From Aliivibrio salmonicida LFI1238 (lineage in GTDB: Bacteria; Pseudomonadota; Gammaproteobacteria; Enterobacterales; Vibrionaceae): a stretch of DNA of 64,000 nt. The stretch lies in the NCBI RefSeq assembly GCF_000196495.1, contig NC_011312.1, positions 2,480,001-2,544,000 on the forward strand, written 5' to 3'. This document shows positions 9,346 to 18,635 of the stretch, one piece after another. Below the pieces are notes generated by a model, which searched no databases, was not told the DNA's origin, and worked only from the letters and a program-made list of their open reading frames with translations. The stretch's first letter is position 1; each line of letters opens with the position of its first letter. A program made the translations under genes and the position numbers.

Positions 9346-9765
9346 TTATATCTTCATTGCGATTAACCCTGATGCACTAGCAGCAAGATCTCTAGCAACT
9401 TCCAACATCTTTTCGTCGGGGATCTGGCGAATGATATCACCAGAGCTAACCTCAATAACGGTAATAACCTGCCGCCCTGATTCTTCATCAAGACGAAACG
9501 ACAGTCCTCGATCTAAACTTTTTACGTGTTCATTTAACTCTTTTACCGCGTTATGAAGTTATTCTTTCTTTTTTGTTTCAAGCTTTTCCTGTGCTTCGAC
9601 GACAATGGCTTGGCTAGGAGTCAATGATTCTGAATGCTCTACTGGCACGGCCTGCGCGTCTGTTTTCACAGAAGGTGTTGGTTGTAGACTAGAACTAGCA
9701 ATTTGCGTGCCGTCATTTGAAGAAAGAGAGGAGAAGATTGATGAAGAGACAGATGATAAGTTCAT
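9346..9765 (-). pseudogene. flaG: flaG, interrupted by an in-frame TAA
   Basis: FlaG is a small conserved protein of polar flagellar operons that affects filament length in several bacteria. The frame from ATG 9765 runs 68 codons (ending EKLETKKKE), meets TAA at 9561-9559, and continues in the same frame as LHNAVKELNEHVKSLDRGL, then FRLDEESGRQVITVIEVSSG and DIIRQIPDEKMLEVARDL to a stop at 9348-9346. The second part is the conserved FlaG domain, so the stop removes the functional half. The total of 139 codons is a normal FlaG length. As in fliF, the stop follows a GAA codon and is most simply a CAA to TAA change. A ribosome-binding GGCGG precedes the start. Confidence 0.85.
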
Positions 9766-9785
9766 AATATTTTCCGCCTAATACG

Positions 9786-9819
9786 AAAAAAGACAGCAAG
9801 AGTAGCGTCTCCTGCTGTC
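9786..9819 (-). terminator. flaE terminator
   Basis: On the minus strand GACAGCA and TGCTGTC pair around a 14-base loop and are followed by TTTTTT. It lies about 75 bases after the flaE stop and before flaG, so flaE and the flaG operon are separate transcription units. Confidence 0.8.
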
Positions 9820-9891
9820 ATATTTCAGTAAGTGGGTTGACGATGAAGCCGCCCACCTACCTATTCATGTGTTATTACTTAATCGATACGA

Positions 9892-11028
9892 TTAACGTAA
9901 TAGACCTAGAGCAGCATTTGGCGCTTGCTTAGCTTGAGCTAAGATAGAAGAGCTTGCTTGCTGTAGGATTTGTGCTTTAGTCATTTCAGTTGTTTCTTTC
10001 GCGAAATCAACGTCTTTGATTTGGCTCTTAGCAGAAGAAACGTTTTCGTTAATGTTGTCTAAGTTGTTGATTGTGTGACCCATACGGTTTTGAGCAGCAC
10101 CTAGCTCAGAACGGTGGCTATCAACAAATTTCATTGCTGCATCAACAACCGCTACTGCGTCTTGAGAACCAGCTACAGTCGTAACATCAATGTTACCCAC
10201 TGTTTTTTGAGCTTGAACAGCGTCAGACATACCAGTTTCGTTCGCTAGAGCACCAGAGAATGCGATTTCGCCTTCGATTGTGCCTTTAGCTGCGAATACT
10301 TGTAGCTTGCCATCTTCACCAACAGAAGCGCTAACTTTGTCAGTTTGGCCGTTGATGTAAGTTGCTACTTCTTCGATATCGTCGCCAGCTTTAGCGTTGA
10401 TAGAAACAGATTGATCTTCGCCAGATTTGTCTGTGAAAGAAATAGTCATGTTTGCGTCTTTACCAGCAGTCCAACCAGCAGCAACACCTTCTTTCGCAGT
10501 GAAAGATTGGCCACCCATGTTAGCTTCGTCTGCACGTAGGTTGTTCAAAGTAAGCATTACTGCTTCACCAGAATCAGCACCAACTTGGAAAGATTTAGTA
10601 CCGAAGTTACCGTTAAGTAGACGAGTACCACCAAAAGAAGTTGTTTCAGCAATACGGTTCATTTCATCAGAAAGAGCCGTTACTTCTTGTTGGATCGCGC
10701 CACGGTCAGCGTCAGTGTTTGAACCATTTGAAGATTGCAGTGCAAGGTCACGTACACGAGAAAGAATGTTTGAAGTCTCTTTCATTGCGCCTTCAGCAGT
10801 TTGCATCATAGAGATGCCGTCGTTTGCGTTACGAACCGCTACGTCTAGACCACGAGTTTGCGTGTTTAGACGGTTAGAGATTTGTAGGCCAGCAGCATCA
10901 TCTTTAGCACTGTTGATTTTGCTACCAGAAGACAGACGTTCCATTGATTGGTTAACGTCAGATGTTGCGCTGTTTAAGTAACGCTGTGCTGTCATTGCTG
11001 ATACGTTAGTATTTACTGTAATAGACAT
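9892..11028 (-). CDS. flaE: Flagellin FlaE (fifth flagellin of the array)
   Basis: This is a 378-residue flagellin, an extracellular filament subunit. It has the conserved N-terminal D0/D1 region (MSITVNTNVSAMTAQRYLNS, RLSSGSKINSAKDDAAGLQI), a variable middle, the IEEVATYINGQ segment shared by all five paralogues, and the conserved C terminus (DFAKETTEMTKAQILQQASS to PNAALGLLR). It is the fifth copy from flaA and the closest to flaG; the letter assigned follows Vibrio gene order rather than sequence identity. A terminator follows it. The 247-base gap upstream shows no clear sigma28 promoter. Confidence 0.9.
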   Translation of the reverse strand: MSITVNTNVSAMTAQRYLNSATSDVNQSMERLSSGSKINSAKDDAAGLQISNRLNTQTRGLDVAVRNANDGISMMQTAEGAMKETSNILSRVRDLALQSSNGSNTDADRGAIQQEVTALSDEMNRIAETTSFGGTRLLNGNFGTKSFQVGADSGEAVMLTLNNLRADEANMGGQSFTAKEGVAAGWTAGKDANMTISFTDKSGEDQSVSINAKAGDDIEEVATYINGQTDKVSASVGEDGKLQVFAAKGTIEGEIAFSGALANETGMSDAVQAQKTVGNIDVTTVAGSQDAVAVVDAAMKFVDSHRSELGAAQNRMGHTINNLDNINENVSSAKSQIKDVDFAKETTEMTKAQILQQASSSILAQAKQAPNAALGLLR

Positions 11029-11275
11029 AAATAGATCTCCTAAGGAAAATTGTTCAATGGTGGTTTAGTCTCATCCTCCAAACCAGCCATTGATTCTCAC
11101 ATATATTTAATAAAGCGTATCTCAATGCACTTTGTAGACTCTCACCTCTACAAAATACATAACGAGATAGCCTAAGTTTAATGTTTAAAAGTAAGTCAGA
11201 CTTACTCATGAGCTGTTGGGAAGGTATCCAGCGTGTCGCATAAACGCCCATTCTCACAAGTATTTACTATGCTGA

Positions 11276-12403
11276 TTAGCCCAACAGGCCTAATGCTGCA
11301 TTTGGTGCCTGCTTAGCTTGAGCTAGAATTGAAGAGCTCGCTTGTTGCAGGATTTGAGCTTTCGTCATTGCTGTCGTTTCTTTAGCAAAATCAACATCTT
11401 TGATTTGGCTGTTAGACGCATTAACGTTCTCATTAATATTTTCTAAGTTGCTGATAGCGTGGCCAAAGCGGTTTTGGAAAGCACCAAGGTCTGCACGGTT
11501 TGAATCAACGTATTGCATTGCTGAATCAAGAATCGCAACGGCTTTTTGTGAGCCACCTACGGTTGTGACATCGATGCTTTTTACTGTATCGGCAACCTTG
11601 TTACCCATACCTAATTCACTGCTTAGTGAACCACCAAATTTAATATCACTCGCGTCAGCAGATGCAAATACTTGCAGTTTGCCTTCACCGGTAACAGATG
11701 CGTTTATCGCGTTACTTTGACCATTGATGTAAGTCGCTACTTCTTCAATGTCGTCGCCAGTTTTCGCATTGATTGAGATGTTTTGCTCTTTGCCGTCTTT
11801 ATCAACAAAATTCATTGTTAATTCTGAGTTCTCAGCGCCTACTTTCCAGCTTGAATCTTTGCCTTCAGTCGCTGAGTAAGTTGAACCACCCATATCTGTC
11901 GTATCAGAGCGCATGTTATTCAGTGTTAGCATTACTGCTTCACCTGAATCTGAACCGATTTGGAAAGACTTAGTACCAAATTGACCATTCAGTAGGCGAG
12001 AACCACCAAATGACGTTGTTTCTGCAATACGGTTTAACTCGTCATTCAAAGCAACCACTTCTTCTTGAATTGCGCCACGGTCAGCTGATGTATTTGAACC
12101 GTTTGAAGATTGAAGTGATAAATCGCGCATACGTTGAAGGATGTTCGTTGTTTCGTTCATCGCGCCTTCAGCAGTTTGCGCCATTGAGATACCATCGTTT
12201 GCATTTCGAACTGCAACATCTAAGCCGCGAGTTTGAGAAGTTAGACGATTTGAAATTTGTAGGCCAGCCGCATCATCTTTTGCACTGTTAATTTTAAGAC
12301 CTGAAGACAAACGCTCCATTGAGCTGTTTAGGTCGTTAGTTGCGTTGTTTAAGTAACGCTGTGCCGTCATTGCTGATACGTTTGTGTTTACATTTATAGC
12401 CAT
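11276..12403 (-). CDS. flaD: Flagellin FlaD
   Basis: This is a 375-residue flagellin paralogue with intact N-terminal (MAINVNTNVSAMTAQRYLNN) and C-terminal (DFAKETTAMTKAQILQQASS to PNAALGLLG) polymerisation domains and a divergent surface region around residues 170-280. It is transcribed separately, with a sigma28-type promoter at 12482-12508, about 80 bases before the ATG. Ribosome-binding GGAGATAT precedes the start. The letter is assigned by position in the array. Confidence 0.9.
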   Translation of the reverse strand: MAINVNTNVSAMTAQRYLNNATNDLNSSMERLSSGLKINSAKDDAAGLQISNRLTSQTRGLDVAVRNANDGISMAQTAEGAMNETTNILQRMRDLSLQSSNGSNTSADRGAIQEEVVALNDELNRIAETTSFGGSRLLNGQFGTKSFQIGSDSGEAVMLTLNNMRSDTTDMGGSTYSATEGKDSSWKVGAENSELTMNFVDKDGKEQNISINAKTGDDIEEVATYINGQSNAINASVTGEGKLQVFASADASDIKFGGSLSSELGMGNKVADTVKSIDVTTVGGSQKAVAILDSAMQYVDSNRADLGAFQNRFGHAISNLENINENVNASNSQIKDVDFAKETTAMTKAQILQQASSSILAQAKQAPNAALGLLG

Positions 12404-12790
12404 AATCTTATATCTCCGCTTTGGTTTCGAACCACTCCGCTCCTGGATTGGAAACCGTATTAATCATCGTTAGTACTTAACTTAACGACCTGATTTCAAA
12501 TTACTTTAGAAAAACTTTTCATTTTTTAAGTTTTTCTTTTTCAAGAATTTTCAATTTTTCAGGCGTTATGCTTTGGTAATTACGTTATCGCTCGATCTCA
12601 GAAAGTCTTTAGTAAAAAATGCAAAAAAAACGAAATTAATTGGGATGAAAGGTAAAATGTGAGGAAGATCTCTGCAAATAGATGATTATTGATGACTTTA
12701 TAAACAAAAAGAAAAGCCAATCCAATTTACAGTACGATACTTTATTTATAGCGCTAATATAAAAAACAAAATAATGAAATAAAAAGCATA
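12404..12790. other. flaD upstream region, no gene
   Basis: Together with the flaC terminator this is a 459-base gap between flaD and flaC. It holds the flaD leader and sigma28-type promoter in its first 105 bases. The rest is AT-rich DNA with poly-A/T runs in which I see no convincing gene; a 61-codon frame on the minus strand (12636-12821) runs through the terminator and has no ribosome-binding site or recognisable sequence. Confidence 0.6.
12482..12508 (-). promoter_or_regulatory. Probable sigma28 promoter of flaD
   Basis: The minus strand reads TAAAGTAA, 11 bases, GTCGTTAA. This matches 6 of 8 positions in each half of the FliA consensus TAAAGTTT-N11-GCCGATAA with the exact spacer. The same type of element occurs before flaB, flaC and flgM. 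Confidence 0.55.
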
Positions 12791-12792
12791 AA

Positions 12793-12816
12793 AAAGCCGA
12801 GGTAATCCCCGGCTTT
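12793..12816 (-). terminator. flaC terminator
   Basis: AAAGCCGGGGATTACC pairs with TCGGCTTT (one G-T type mismatch in the stem) and is followed by a T run on the minus strand. It lies about 45 bases after the flaC stop. Confidence 0.8.
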
Positions 12817-12862
12817 GGCATAGTGTGAGAGCACTATTACCTTAGAAGCTTTTCACTGTCGA

Positions 12863-13996
12863 CTATCTTAATAGACCAAGAGCTGCGTTTGGCGCTTGCT
12901 TAGCTTGAGCTAAAATAGACGAACTTGCTTGTTGAAGAATTTGAGCTTTTGTCATCTCTGTCGTTTCTTTTGCAAAATCGACATCTTTAATACGGCTATT
13001 AGACGCAGATACGTTTTCATTAATACTATCTAAGTTAGAAATCGCGTGACTAAAGCGGTTTTGGAATGCCCCTAAATCGGCACGATTAGAATCAACAAAC
13101 TGCATTGCCGCATCCAGTATCGCCACTGACTTCTGAGAGCCCCCCACTGTCGTTACATCAATACTTTTTACGGTTTCAGCTTGAGCTGCGCCCATTTTTA
13201 GTTCGCCAGCAAGAGAACCACCGAAGCTTACTTCACCTTTCACTTTATCATTAGAGGTCACAATCTGAAGCTCACCCTTTTCTGAGACAGAGGCATTAAT
13301 AGAATCCGTTTGACCATTAATGTAAGTCGCAACTTGCTCAATGTCATCGCCAGCTTTCGCATTAATAGTTAGCTCTTTCTCTTCGCCTGCTTTATTTAAA
13401 AACGAGACTTTTAATTCTGAATTTTCAGCATTAACTGCCCAACCAGCACCAAGCTCTGTTTCTGCCTTATAGCTTGTGCCACCCATTGATGCAGAATCTG
13501 AACGCATGTTACTTAAATTCAGCATGACGGCTTCACCAGAATCAGCACCGATTTGGAAAGACTTAGTACCAAACTGACCATTAAGAAGACGTGAGCCACC
13601 AAATGACGTTGTTTCTGCAATTCGGTTTAGTTCATCATTCAATGCACCCACTTCTTGCTGAATCGCTTCACGATCAGACGTGGTATTTGATCCATTTGAA
13701 GATTGAAGCGATAAATCACGCATACGTTGCAGAATGTTGGTTGACTCATTCATCGCCCCTTCTGCGGTTTGTGCAATAGAAATACCATCGTTAGCATTAC
13801 GAACAGCAACATCTAAGCCACGAGATTGTGACGTTAAGCGGTTTGAAATTTGCAAACCAGCCGCATCGTCTTTCGCGCTGTTAATTTTATAGCCAGAAGA
13901 TAAGCGTTCCATTGATTTATTTACGCCATCTGTTGCATTGTTCAAGTAACGCTGAGCCGTCATCGCTGATACGTTCGTATTTACTGTAATCGACAT
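12863..13996 (-). CDS. flaC: Flagellin FlaC
   Basis: This is a 377-residue flagellin paralogue with both conserved ends (MSITVNTNVSAMTAQRYLNN; DFAKETTEMTKAQILQQASS to PNAALGLLR). The frame is open further upstream to 14071, but ATG 13996 is chosen because it gives the conserved flagellin N terminus and has the ribosome-binding sequence CGGAGATACC. A sigma28-type promoter lies at 14100-14126, and a terminator follows. The insertion-sequence nest begins 310 bases upstream of the start, beyond the promoter, so expression need not be affected. Confidence 0.9.
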   Translation of the reverse strand: MSITVNTNVSAMTAQRYLNNATDGVNKSMERLSSGYKINSAKDDAAGLQISNRLTSQSRGLDVAVRNANDGISIAQTAEGAMNESTNILQRMRDLSLQSSNGSNTTSDREAIQQEVGALNDELNRIAETTSFGGSRLLNGQFGTKSFQIGADSGEAVMLNLSNMRSDSASMGGTSYKAETELGAGWAVNAENSELKVSFLNKAGEEKELTINAKAGDDIEQVATYINGQTDSINASVSEKGELQIVTSNDKVKGEVSFGGSLAGELKMGAAQAETVKSIDVTTVGGSQKSVAILDAAMQFVDSNRADLGAFQNRFSHAISNLDSINENVSASNSRIKDVDFAKETTEMTKAQILQQASSSILAQAKQAPNAALGLLR

Positions 13997-14099
13997 AGTG
14001 GTATCTCCGTTTAGTTTTCCGATTGTTTTCCGGAGTTCGGAAAACTGAGCTTCATTATTCGGTGCTACCAATCCTAACCAGTAGCCCCTGATACTTAAT

Positions 14100-14126
14100 T
14101 TAGCGACGGTTAAAAATAAACCTTTA
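14100..14126 (-). promoter_or_regulatory. Probable sigma28 promoter of flaC
   Basis: The minus strand reads TAAAGGTT, 11 bases, GTCGCTAA, matching 7 of 8 and 6 of 8 positions of the FliA consensus halves with correct spacing. It lies 104 bases upstream of the flaC ATG and is not disturbed by the IS66-type insertion at 14306. Confidence 0.6.
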
Positions 14127-14305
14127 TTGTTTTCTTTATAAAATAACCGATTACTTTATGAACCATGATCGTGCTTCAAAGTTTTTAAAATCTGACAGAA
14201 AAATAGCTCAAGTTTTAAGCCAACCCGCCAAGTGAACAGTATCTCATTGATATAAAAAGAATCTTTTGAGTACTTTATCAACAAAGGGCGCATTCTCTGT
14301 CTTTA

Positions 14306-14329
14306 GTAAGCGTGCGGGGAACTACACCT
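14306..14329. repeat. IS66-type left inverted repeat
   Basis: This 24-bp sequence is the exact reverse complement of 18612-18635 and abuts the target duplication TGTCTTTA on its outer side. Confidence 0.9.
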
Positions 14330-15810
14330 TGTCTTTTACATTCCAAGGTAAAAGTGAATCGATATCTGGCGATCCAACACATAAACGATCTAGACAATAC
14401 CTAATATAATCGTAAGGGATTAATCCGTTTGCCTTTGCTGTTTCTACAATGCTGTAAAGCATTGCACTTGAATCTGCACCAGCCGTTGAACCCGAAAATA
14501 ACCAGTTTTTCCGGCCGATAACAAACGGTTTAACCGCTCGCTCTGCTCGATTGTTATCAATAGATAACAATCCATCATCAATATAACGAACTAATTTATC
14601 CCATTGATTTAATGTATAGCTAATCGCCTCACCTAATTTTGTTTTAGGTGATACTCGACTAACTGCGCTATCAAGCCAATCACGGAGCTCTTTAAGTAAA
14701 TCGCGGGCTTCTGTCTGCCTAGCAACATACTTGGCTTCAGGGGAAGCCTCTTTTAATAACGATTCGATCCGGTATAGCTTTTGGATTTTACTCAATACCC
14801 AATCTGCACTCCCTGTTTTCCCTTTTACTTGAACACGTTGAGCCCTCAATAAATCGTCGACGTGCGTGTGCCCAACAGCCAACTAAAATCGCTTCAGTTT
14901 GTTCATAACCTTGGTAACCATCGGTATGTAAATACCCGTTATAACCTTTTAAAAAGTTAACTGGATGGTAGCCATGCCTGCTAGATTGATAATCATAAAG
15001 TACAATTCCAGGCAAAACACCAGAGCCTGGAGAATCATAGCCAGAGCAGTAGACCCACATATAACATTTTGCTTTTTCAACATCCAACACATTTACCGTT
15101 GTTTCATCACAATGCAGAGTGGGTTGTTCAAGCAAAATACGATGTAACTCGTTATTAAGAGGGGTAAATAGTACCGAGCATTTTATTAACCAATCCGCCA
15201 TCGTTCGCCGTCCAATAATGATACCCCATTGCTGAAATAACGTTTCTTGACGATAAAGTGGAAGACTGTATTGAAATTTAGCCGTAATAATTTGAGCAAG
15301 TAAACTTGCGGTCGCAATCCCTTTAGGGATTGGTGACGCTGGCATTGGGGCTTGTTTAATGTCTACTGAAGTATTGTTTTTTTCACAATTTCGGCAAGCA
15401 TATTTAGGACGAACATGTTGAATAACTTCCACTTTAGCTGGTACAAATTCCAACTTTTCACTGATGTCTTTACCCATCGCATGCATCTCTAGACCGCAAC
15501 ACTTACAAGTTTTATCTTTTATGTCGTGGATAATAACAGTACGCGGTAAGTCTTCAGGTAAGCGTTGGCGTTTTGGCTTTTGACGAGTGTAGGTAATCGT
15601 TTGTGTGTCATCATTTTCAATGATGATTTCTTCTTCTGTTTCATTGAATAAATCAAATTGAGTCGAGTCAGATTCACTGCTTTTACCAAAGCGCTGATGT
15701 TGAGCCAGTCGAAATTGCTCTAGAAGACGGTTATATTTATTTTCAAGCTGAAGCACAAGTGCTTTCAGCTCGTCAATGGTATCAGGAAGTGGTTTTATTT
15801 TATCAATCAT
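14322..15810 (-). pseudogene. tnpC: IS66 transposase TnpC, frameshifted
   Basis: The IS66 transposase is encoded in two overlapping frames. The first (15810 downward) has a leucine-zipper-like N terminus, a zinc-finger-like CKCCGLEMH region with a second CRNCEKN motif, and the catalytic core start HCDETTVNVLD and HTDGYQGYEQT. The second (ending at 14322) resumes with QRVQVKGKTGSADWVLSKIQ and carries the last catalytic region SIDNNRAERAVKPFVIGRKNW and the IS66 C-terminal domain. The switch occurs at a GGG run (minus strand of 14843-14845): removing one G restores a continuous protein of about 495 residues reading EAQRVQVKG. The frameshift separates the catalytic residues. Confidence 0.85.
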
Positions 15811-16561
15811 GTAGATGACTATATAACGATAATACAGGTAATCAATCGGTTGCCTCCTATTCTTGACTGAGAATCAACTATTTAAAGGGTTGTTTGATAA
15901 TGTACCGGTTGATGTCCTAAGATATCAAAACCTTGTAATAGCAGTGTCAGTTGCTGCTCTGATAATGCTAACGTATCGTTATTTATATTTCGTGGCCATT
16001 TGAAGCGGTCTTCATCTAATCGCTTGTACCATAAAGCGAATCCTGTTTTATCCCAATACAATATTTTGAGTTTATCACGAGGCTTATTGCAAAATATAAA
16101 TAGAGCATCACTAAACGGTGATAGTTGCATTTCTTGCTCAACAATCACGACAAGGCCATTAATGGCCTTGCGAAAATCGACAAAATCACGATGAAGATAA
16201 ATGGTGGAAACATCAGTAAATAACCTGAATTCTGGATAAGGCTGAACTAATTGCCCACCTAACGATCAGATCTTTCGACCAAGAATTATTTGAACGTATT
16301 TTAAAAGGTGGGCAAGATGAATAAATTAGTTGATATATTTTGTGATGTCGATGATTTTTGTTATCAATTCTTATCTCAATGGGAAAAATACCTTGTTGAG
16401 GCTAGTGAGAGAAAAAGAAAACGTCAGTCAGTAATGTCTACTAGTGAATGTATGACTATTGTCATCGCTTTTCATCAATCAAATCATAGAGATTTCAAGA
16501 ACTTCTATATCGGGTTAGTTCATCAATATTGGAAAGGATACTTTCCAAATTTACTTAGCTA

Positions 16562-17562
16562 ACCTGAATTCTGGATAAGGCTGAACTAATTGCCCACCTA
16601 ACGATCAGATCTTTCGACCAAGAATTATTTGAACGTATTTTAAAAGGTGGGCAAGATGAATAAATTAGTTGATATATTTTGTGATGTCGATGATTTTTGT
16701 TATCAATTCTTATCTCAATGGGAAAAATACCTTGTTGAGGCTAGTGAGAGAAAAAGAAAACGTCAGTCAGTAATGTCTACTAGTGAATGTATGACTATTG
16801 TCATCGCTTTTCATCAATCAAATCATAGAGATTTCAAGAACTTCTATATCGGGTTAGTTCATCAATATTGGAAAGGATACTTTCCAAATTTACTTAGCTA
16901 CACTCGATTTGTGAGCAAAATGCCTAGCCTAATCGCCCCAATGTGTGCCTATTTTCAATCTATCAAAGGTAAGCCGACTGGCATTGCTTTTGTTGACTCC
17001 ACGAGTCTTAAAGTATGCCATAACATTCGAATTCCTCGCCATAAAGTCTTTGATGGTGTTGCGAAAAGAGGAAAAGGTACCATGGGATGGTTTTTCGGCT
17101 TCAAACTTCATTTATTGATTAACCATCTTGGAGAAATTATTTCGCTGAAAATCACAGCTGGCAATGTAAATGATAGGACTCCTGTACCTGATTTATGCAA
17201 AGAACTCTCGGGGAAATTGTACGCTGATAAAGGGTACATAGGTAAAAAGTTGAGTGAGAGCTTAAAGAACTCTGATGTCGATTTAGTGACTACCTCGCGA
17301 AAAAACATGAAAGCAAAAGAGATAAGTGCTTTTGATAAGGCTATGTTATCAAAGAGATACATTATCGAAACGATAAATGACCAATTGAAGAATATCTCTC
17401 AAATTGAACATAGCCGTCATCGTAGCGTGACTGGTTTCATGCTAAATGTAATTTCAGGCGTTGTGGCTTATTGTTTAAAAAAACAAAAGCCACGAATTAA
17501 GCTATCAGAATGTGAATTTGAACTAATCCTCGCTTAAAGCATGTTTTATCCAGAATTCAGGT
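16562..17562 (+). mobile_element. Inner IS982-type element, complete
   Basis: This complete 1001-bp copy has 17-bp perfect inverted repeats and lies in the same orientation inside the outer copy, after base 339 of that copy. The target duplication is TAGCTA (16556-16561 and 17563-17568), alternatively AGCT with the ends slid. The two copies look identical over the compared stretches, so the insertion is recent. It encodes one intact transposase. Confidence 0.93.
16656..17537 (+). CDS. IS982-type transposase, intact
   Basis: This 293-residue DDE transposase has an N-terminal domain (MNKLVDIFCDVDDFCYQFLS) and a DDE-4/IS4-like catalytic core with TGIAFVDSTSLKVC (first Asp), ITAGNVNDRTPVPDL and KLYADKGYIGKKL (second Asp), and a late acidic region around RYIIETINDQLKN. 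The start is ATG 16656 with AAGGTG upstream; the frame is also open from GTG 16647. The IS982 assignment rests on the N-terminal sequence type and element size, without a database search. It is the only apparently functional transposase in the nest. Confidence 0.85.
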   Translation: MNKLVDIFCDVDDFCYQFLSQWEKYLVEASERKRKRQSVMSTSECMTIVIAFHQSNHRDFKNFYIGLVHQYWKGYFPNLLSYTRFVSKMPSLIAPMCAYFQSIKGKPTGIAFVDSTSLKVCHNIRIPRHKVFDGVAKRGKGTMGWFFGFKLHLLINHLGEIISLKITAGNVNDRTPVPDLCKELSGKLYADKGYIGKKLSESLKNSDVDLVTTSRKNMKAKEISAFDKAMLSKRYIIETINDQLKNISQIEHSRHRSVTGFMLNVISGVVAYCLKKQKPRIKLSECEFELILA

Positions 17563-18239
17563 TAGCTACACTCGATTTGTGAGCAAAATGCCTAGCCTAA
17601 TCGCCCCAATGTGTGCCTATTTTCAATCTATCAAAGGTAAGCCGACTGGCATTGCTTTTGTTGACTCCACGAGTCTTAAAGTATGCCATAACATTCGAAT
17701 TCCTCGCCATAAAGTCTTTGATGGTGTTGCGAAAAGAGGAAAAGGTACCATGGGATGGTTTTTCGGCTTCAAACTTCATTTATTGATTAACCATCTTGGA
17801 GAAATTATTTCGCTGAAAATCACAGCTGGCAATGTAAATGATAGGACTCCTGTACCTGATTTATGCAAAGAACTCTCGGGGAAATTGTACGCTGATAAAG
17901 GGTACATAGGTAAAAAGTTGAGTGAGAGCTTAAAGAACTCTGATGTCGATTTAGTGACTACCTCGCGAAAAAACATGAAAGCAAAAGAGATAAGTGCTTT
18001 TGATAAGGCTATGTTATCAAAGAGATACATTATCGAAACGATAAATGACCAATTGAAGAATATCTCTCAAATTGAACATAGCCGTCATCGTAGCGTGACT
18101 GGTTTCATGCTAAATGTAATTTCAGGCGTTGTGGCTTATTGTTTAAAAAAACAAAAGCCACGAATTAAGCTATCAGAATGTGAATTTGAACTAATCCTCG
18201 CTTAAAGCATGTTTTATCCAGAATTCAGGTTAAATACAT

Positions 18240-18554
18240 TCATGATTGATACCCTTTTAATAAGAGTCCTATCCAGTGAGGTTCAGTATTAGCTGGCAAT
18301 GTTAATCGCAATTTTCCGATAGAAAGTTGAATATCTGGTAATTGTGGAGTGGCGATGATAGTTGATGTTAACGCTTCTACTTTCAAGAAAGTAGAAGCGT
18401 TAATCTTTTGTTTCCATCGTGCTTTACGTGCACTAAATGTCTTTGGCAGAATATTATGGTTACGACAAAATTCAGCGGCACTAAGCTTGCTAGATTGCTG
18501 AGATTCAAATAGAGCGTGCCATTGCTCTGGTGTTCTCTTTTTATCTTTTTGCAT
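18240..18554 (-). CDS. tnpA: IS66 TnpA accessory protein
   Basis: This 104-residue protein is the first gene of the IS66-type element. It has a helix-turn-helix-like N terminus typical of IS66 OrfA (RTPEQWHALFESQQSSKLSA, AEFCRNHNILPKTFSARKARW), and its stop overlaps the tnpB start as ATGA. It is intact, unlike tnpB and tnpC. It probably helps transposase act on the element ends; the exact role is not well established for the family. Confidence 0.88.
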   Translation of the reverse strand: MQKDKKRTPEQWHALFESQQSSKLSAAEFCRNHNILPKTFSARKARWKQKINASTFLKVEALTSTIIATPQLPDIQLSIGKLRLTLPANTEPHWIGLLLKGYQS

Positions 18555-18611
18555 AATTACGTTCTCGTTAAATGAAAGATCGTAAGATACGCATAATGAA
18601 TTTTATTTGTT

Positions 18612-18635
18612 AGGTGTAGTTCCCCGCACGCTTAC
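18612..18635. repeat. IS66-type right inverted repeat
   Basis: This is the exact reverse complement of 14306-14329, next to the second copy of the target duplication TGTCTTTA at 18636-18643. Confidence 0.9.

Larger units (their letters stand above)
16317..18205 (+). pseudogene. IS982-type transposase, split by a second copy
   Basis: The N-terminal 81 codons (MNKLVDIFCDVDDFCYQF to FPNLLS) are at 16317-16560, and the rest (YTRFVSKMPSLIAPM to the end CEFELILA) resumes after the inner copy and ends at 18205. Removing the inner copy restores a frame identical to the intact transposase at 16656-17537. The 3' part alone could start at an ATG near 17588, but such a product would lack the N-terminal domain. 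Confidence 0.9.
16223..18230 (+). mobile_element. Outer IS982-type element, itself interrupted
   Basis: The element has 17-bp terminal inverted repeats (ACCTGAATTCTGGATAA at the left end, its complement at the right end) and is flanked by a 6-bp duplication TAAATA (16217-16222 and 18231-18236); because the ends are A/T, the boundary can be slid to a 4-bp duplication. Subtracting the inner copy and its duplication leaves 1001 bp, exactly the length of the inner copy. It sits in tnpB of the IS66-type element. Confidence 0.92.
15882..18243 (-). pseudogene. tnpB: IS66 TnpB, split by IS982-type insertion
   Basis: TnpB is the IS66 accessory protein (Orf2 type). The start ATG (18243-18241) overlaps the tnpA stop as ATGA. 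Four codons (MNVF) are followed by the IS982-type nest, and the frame resumes at 16222 with TDVSTIYLHRDFVDFRKAING and continues to the stop at 15882 (end HQPVHYQTTL). Removing the insertion with one copy of its duplication restores a continuous frame of about 114 codons with the family signature RDFVDFRKAINGL and FIFCNKPRDKLKILYWD. Confidence 0.9.
14306..18635 (-). mobile_element. IS66-family element, carrying nested IS982-type insertions
   Basis: The element is bounded by perfect terminal inverted repeats of about 24 bp (14306-14329, beginning GTAAGCGTGCGGGG, and 18612-18635) and flanked by an 8-bp target duplication TGTCTTTA (14298-14305 and 18636-18643), the duplication size typical of IS66. 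It contains tnpA, tnpB and tnpC in the order usual for the family. Without the IS982-type material its length is about 2316 bp. It inserted between flaB and flaC, between the flaB terminator and the flaC promoter. tnpB is interrupted and tnpC frameshifted, so it is not autonomous. Confidence 0.93.

Noticed and set aside
10427..10981. A 184-codon open frame on the plus strand inside flaE.
   Set aside because: It is antisense to a conserved flagellin coding region, has no ribosome-binding site and resembles similar shadow frames in the other flagellins.
12636..12821. 61-codon minus-strand frame downstream of flaC with a hydrophobic stretch.
   Set aside because: It begins inside the flaC terminator and has no ribosome-binding site or family likeness.
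14322..15810. Programmed frameshifting in the IS66 transposase.
   Set aside because: IS66 transposases are normally made from a single frame, and the GGG run lacks a typical slippery heptamer with a downstream structure.
16308..18205. Two near-identical IS982-type transposase halves could be an assembly duplication.
   Set aside because: The inner copy has its own inverted repeats and a target duplication (TAGCTA), and removing it restores the outer frame exactly, which an assembly error would not produce. Long reads would settle it.
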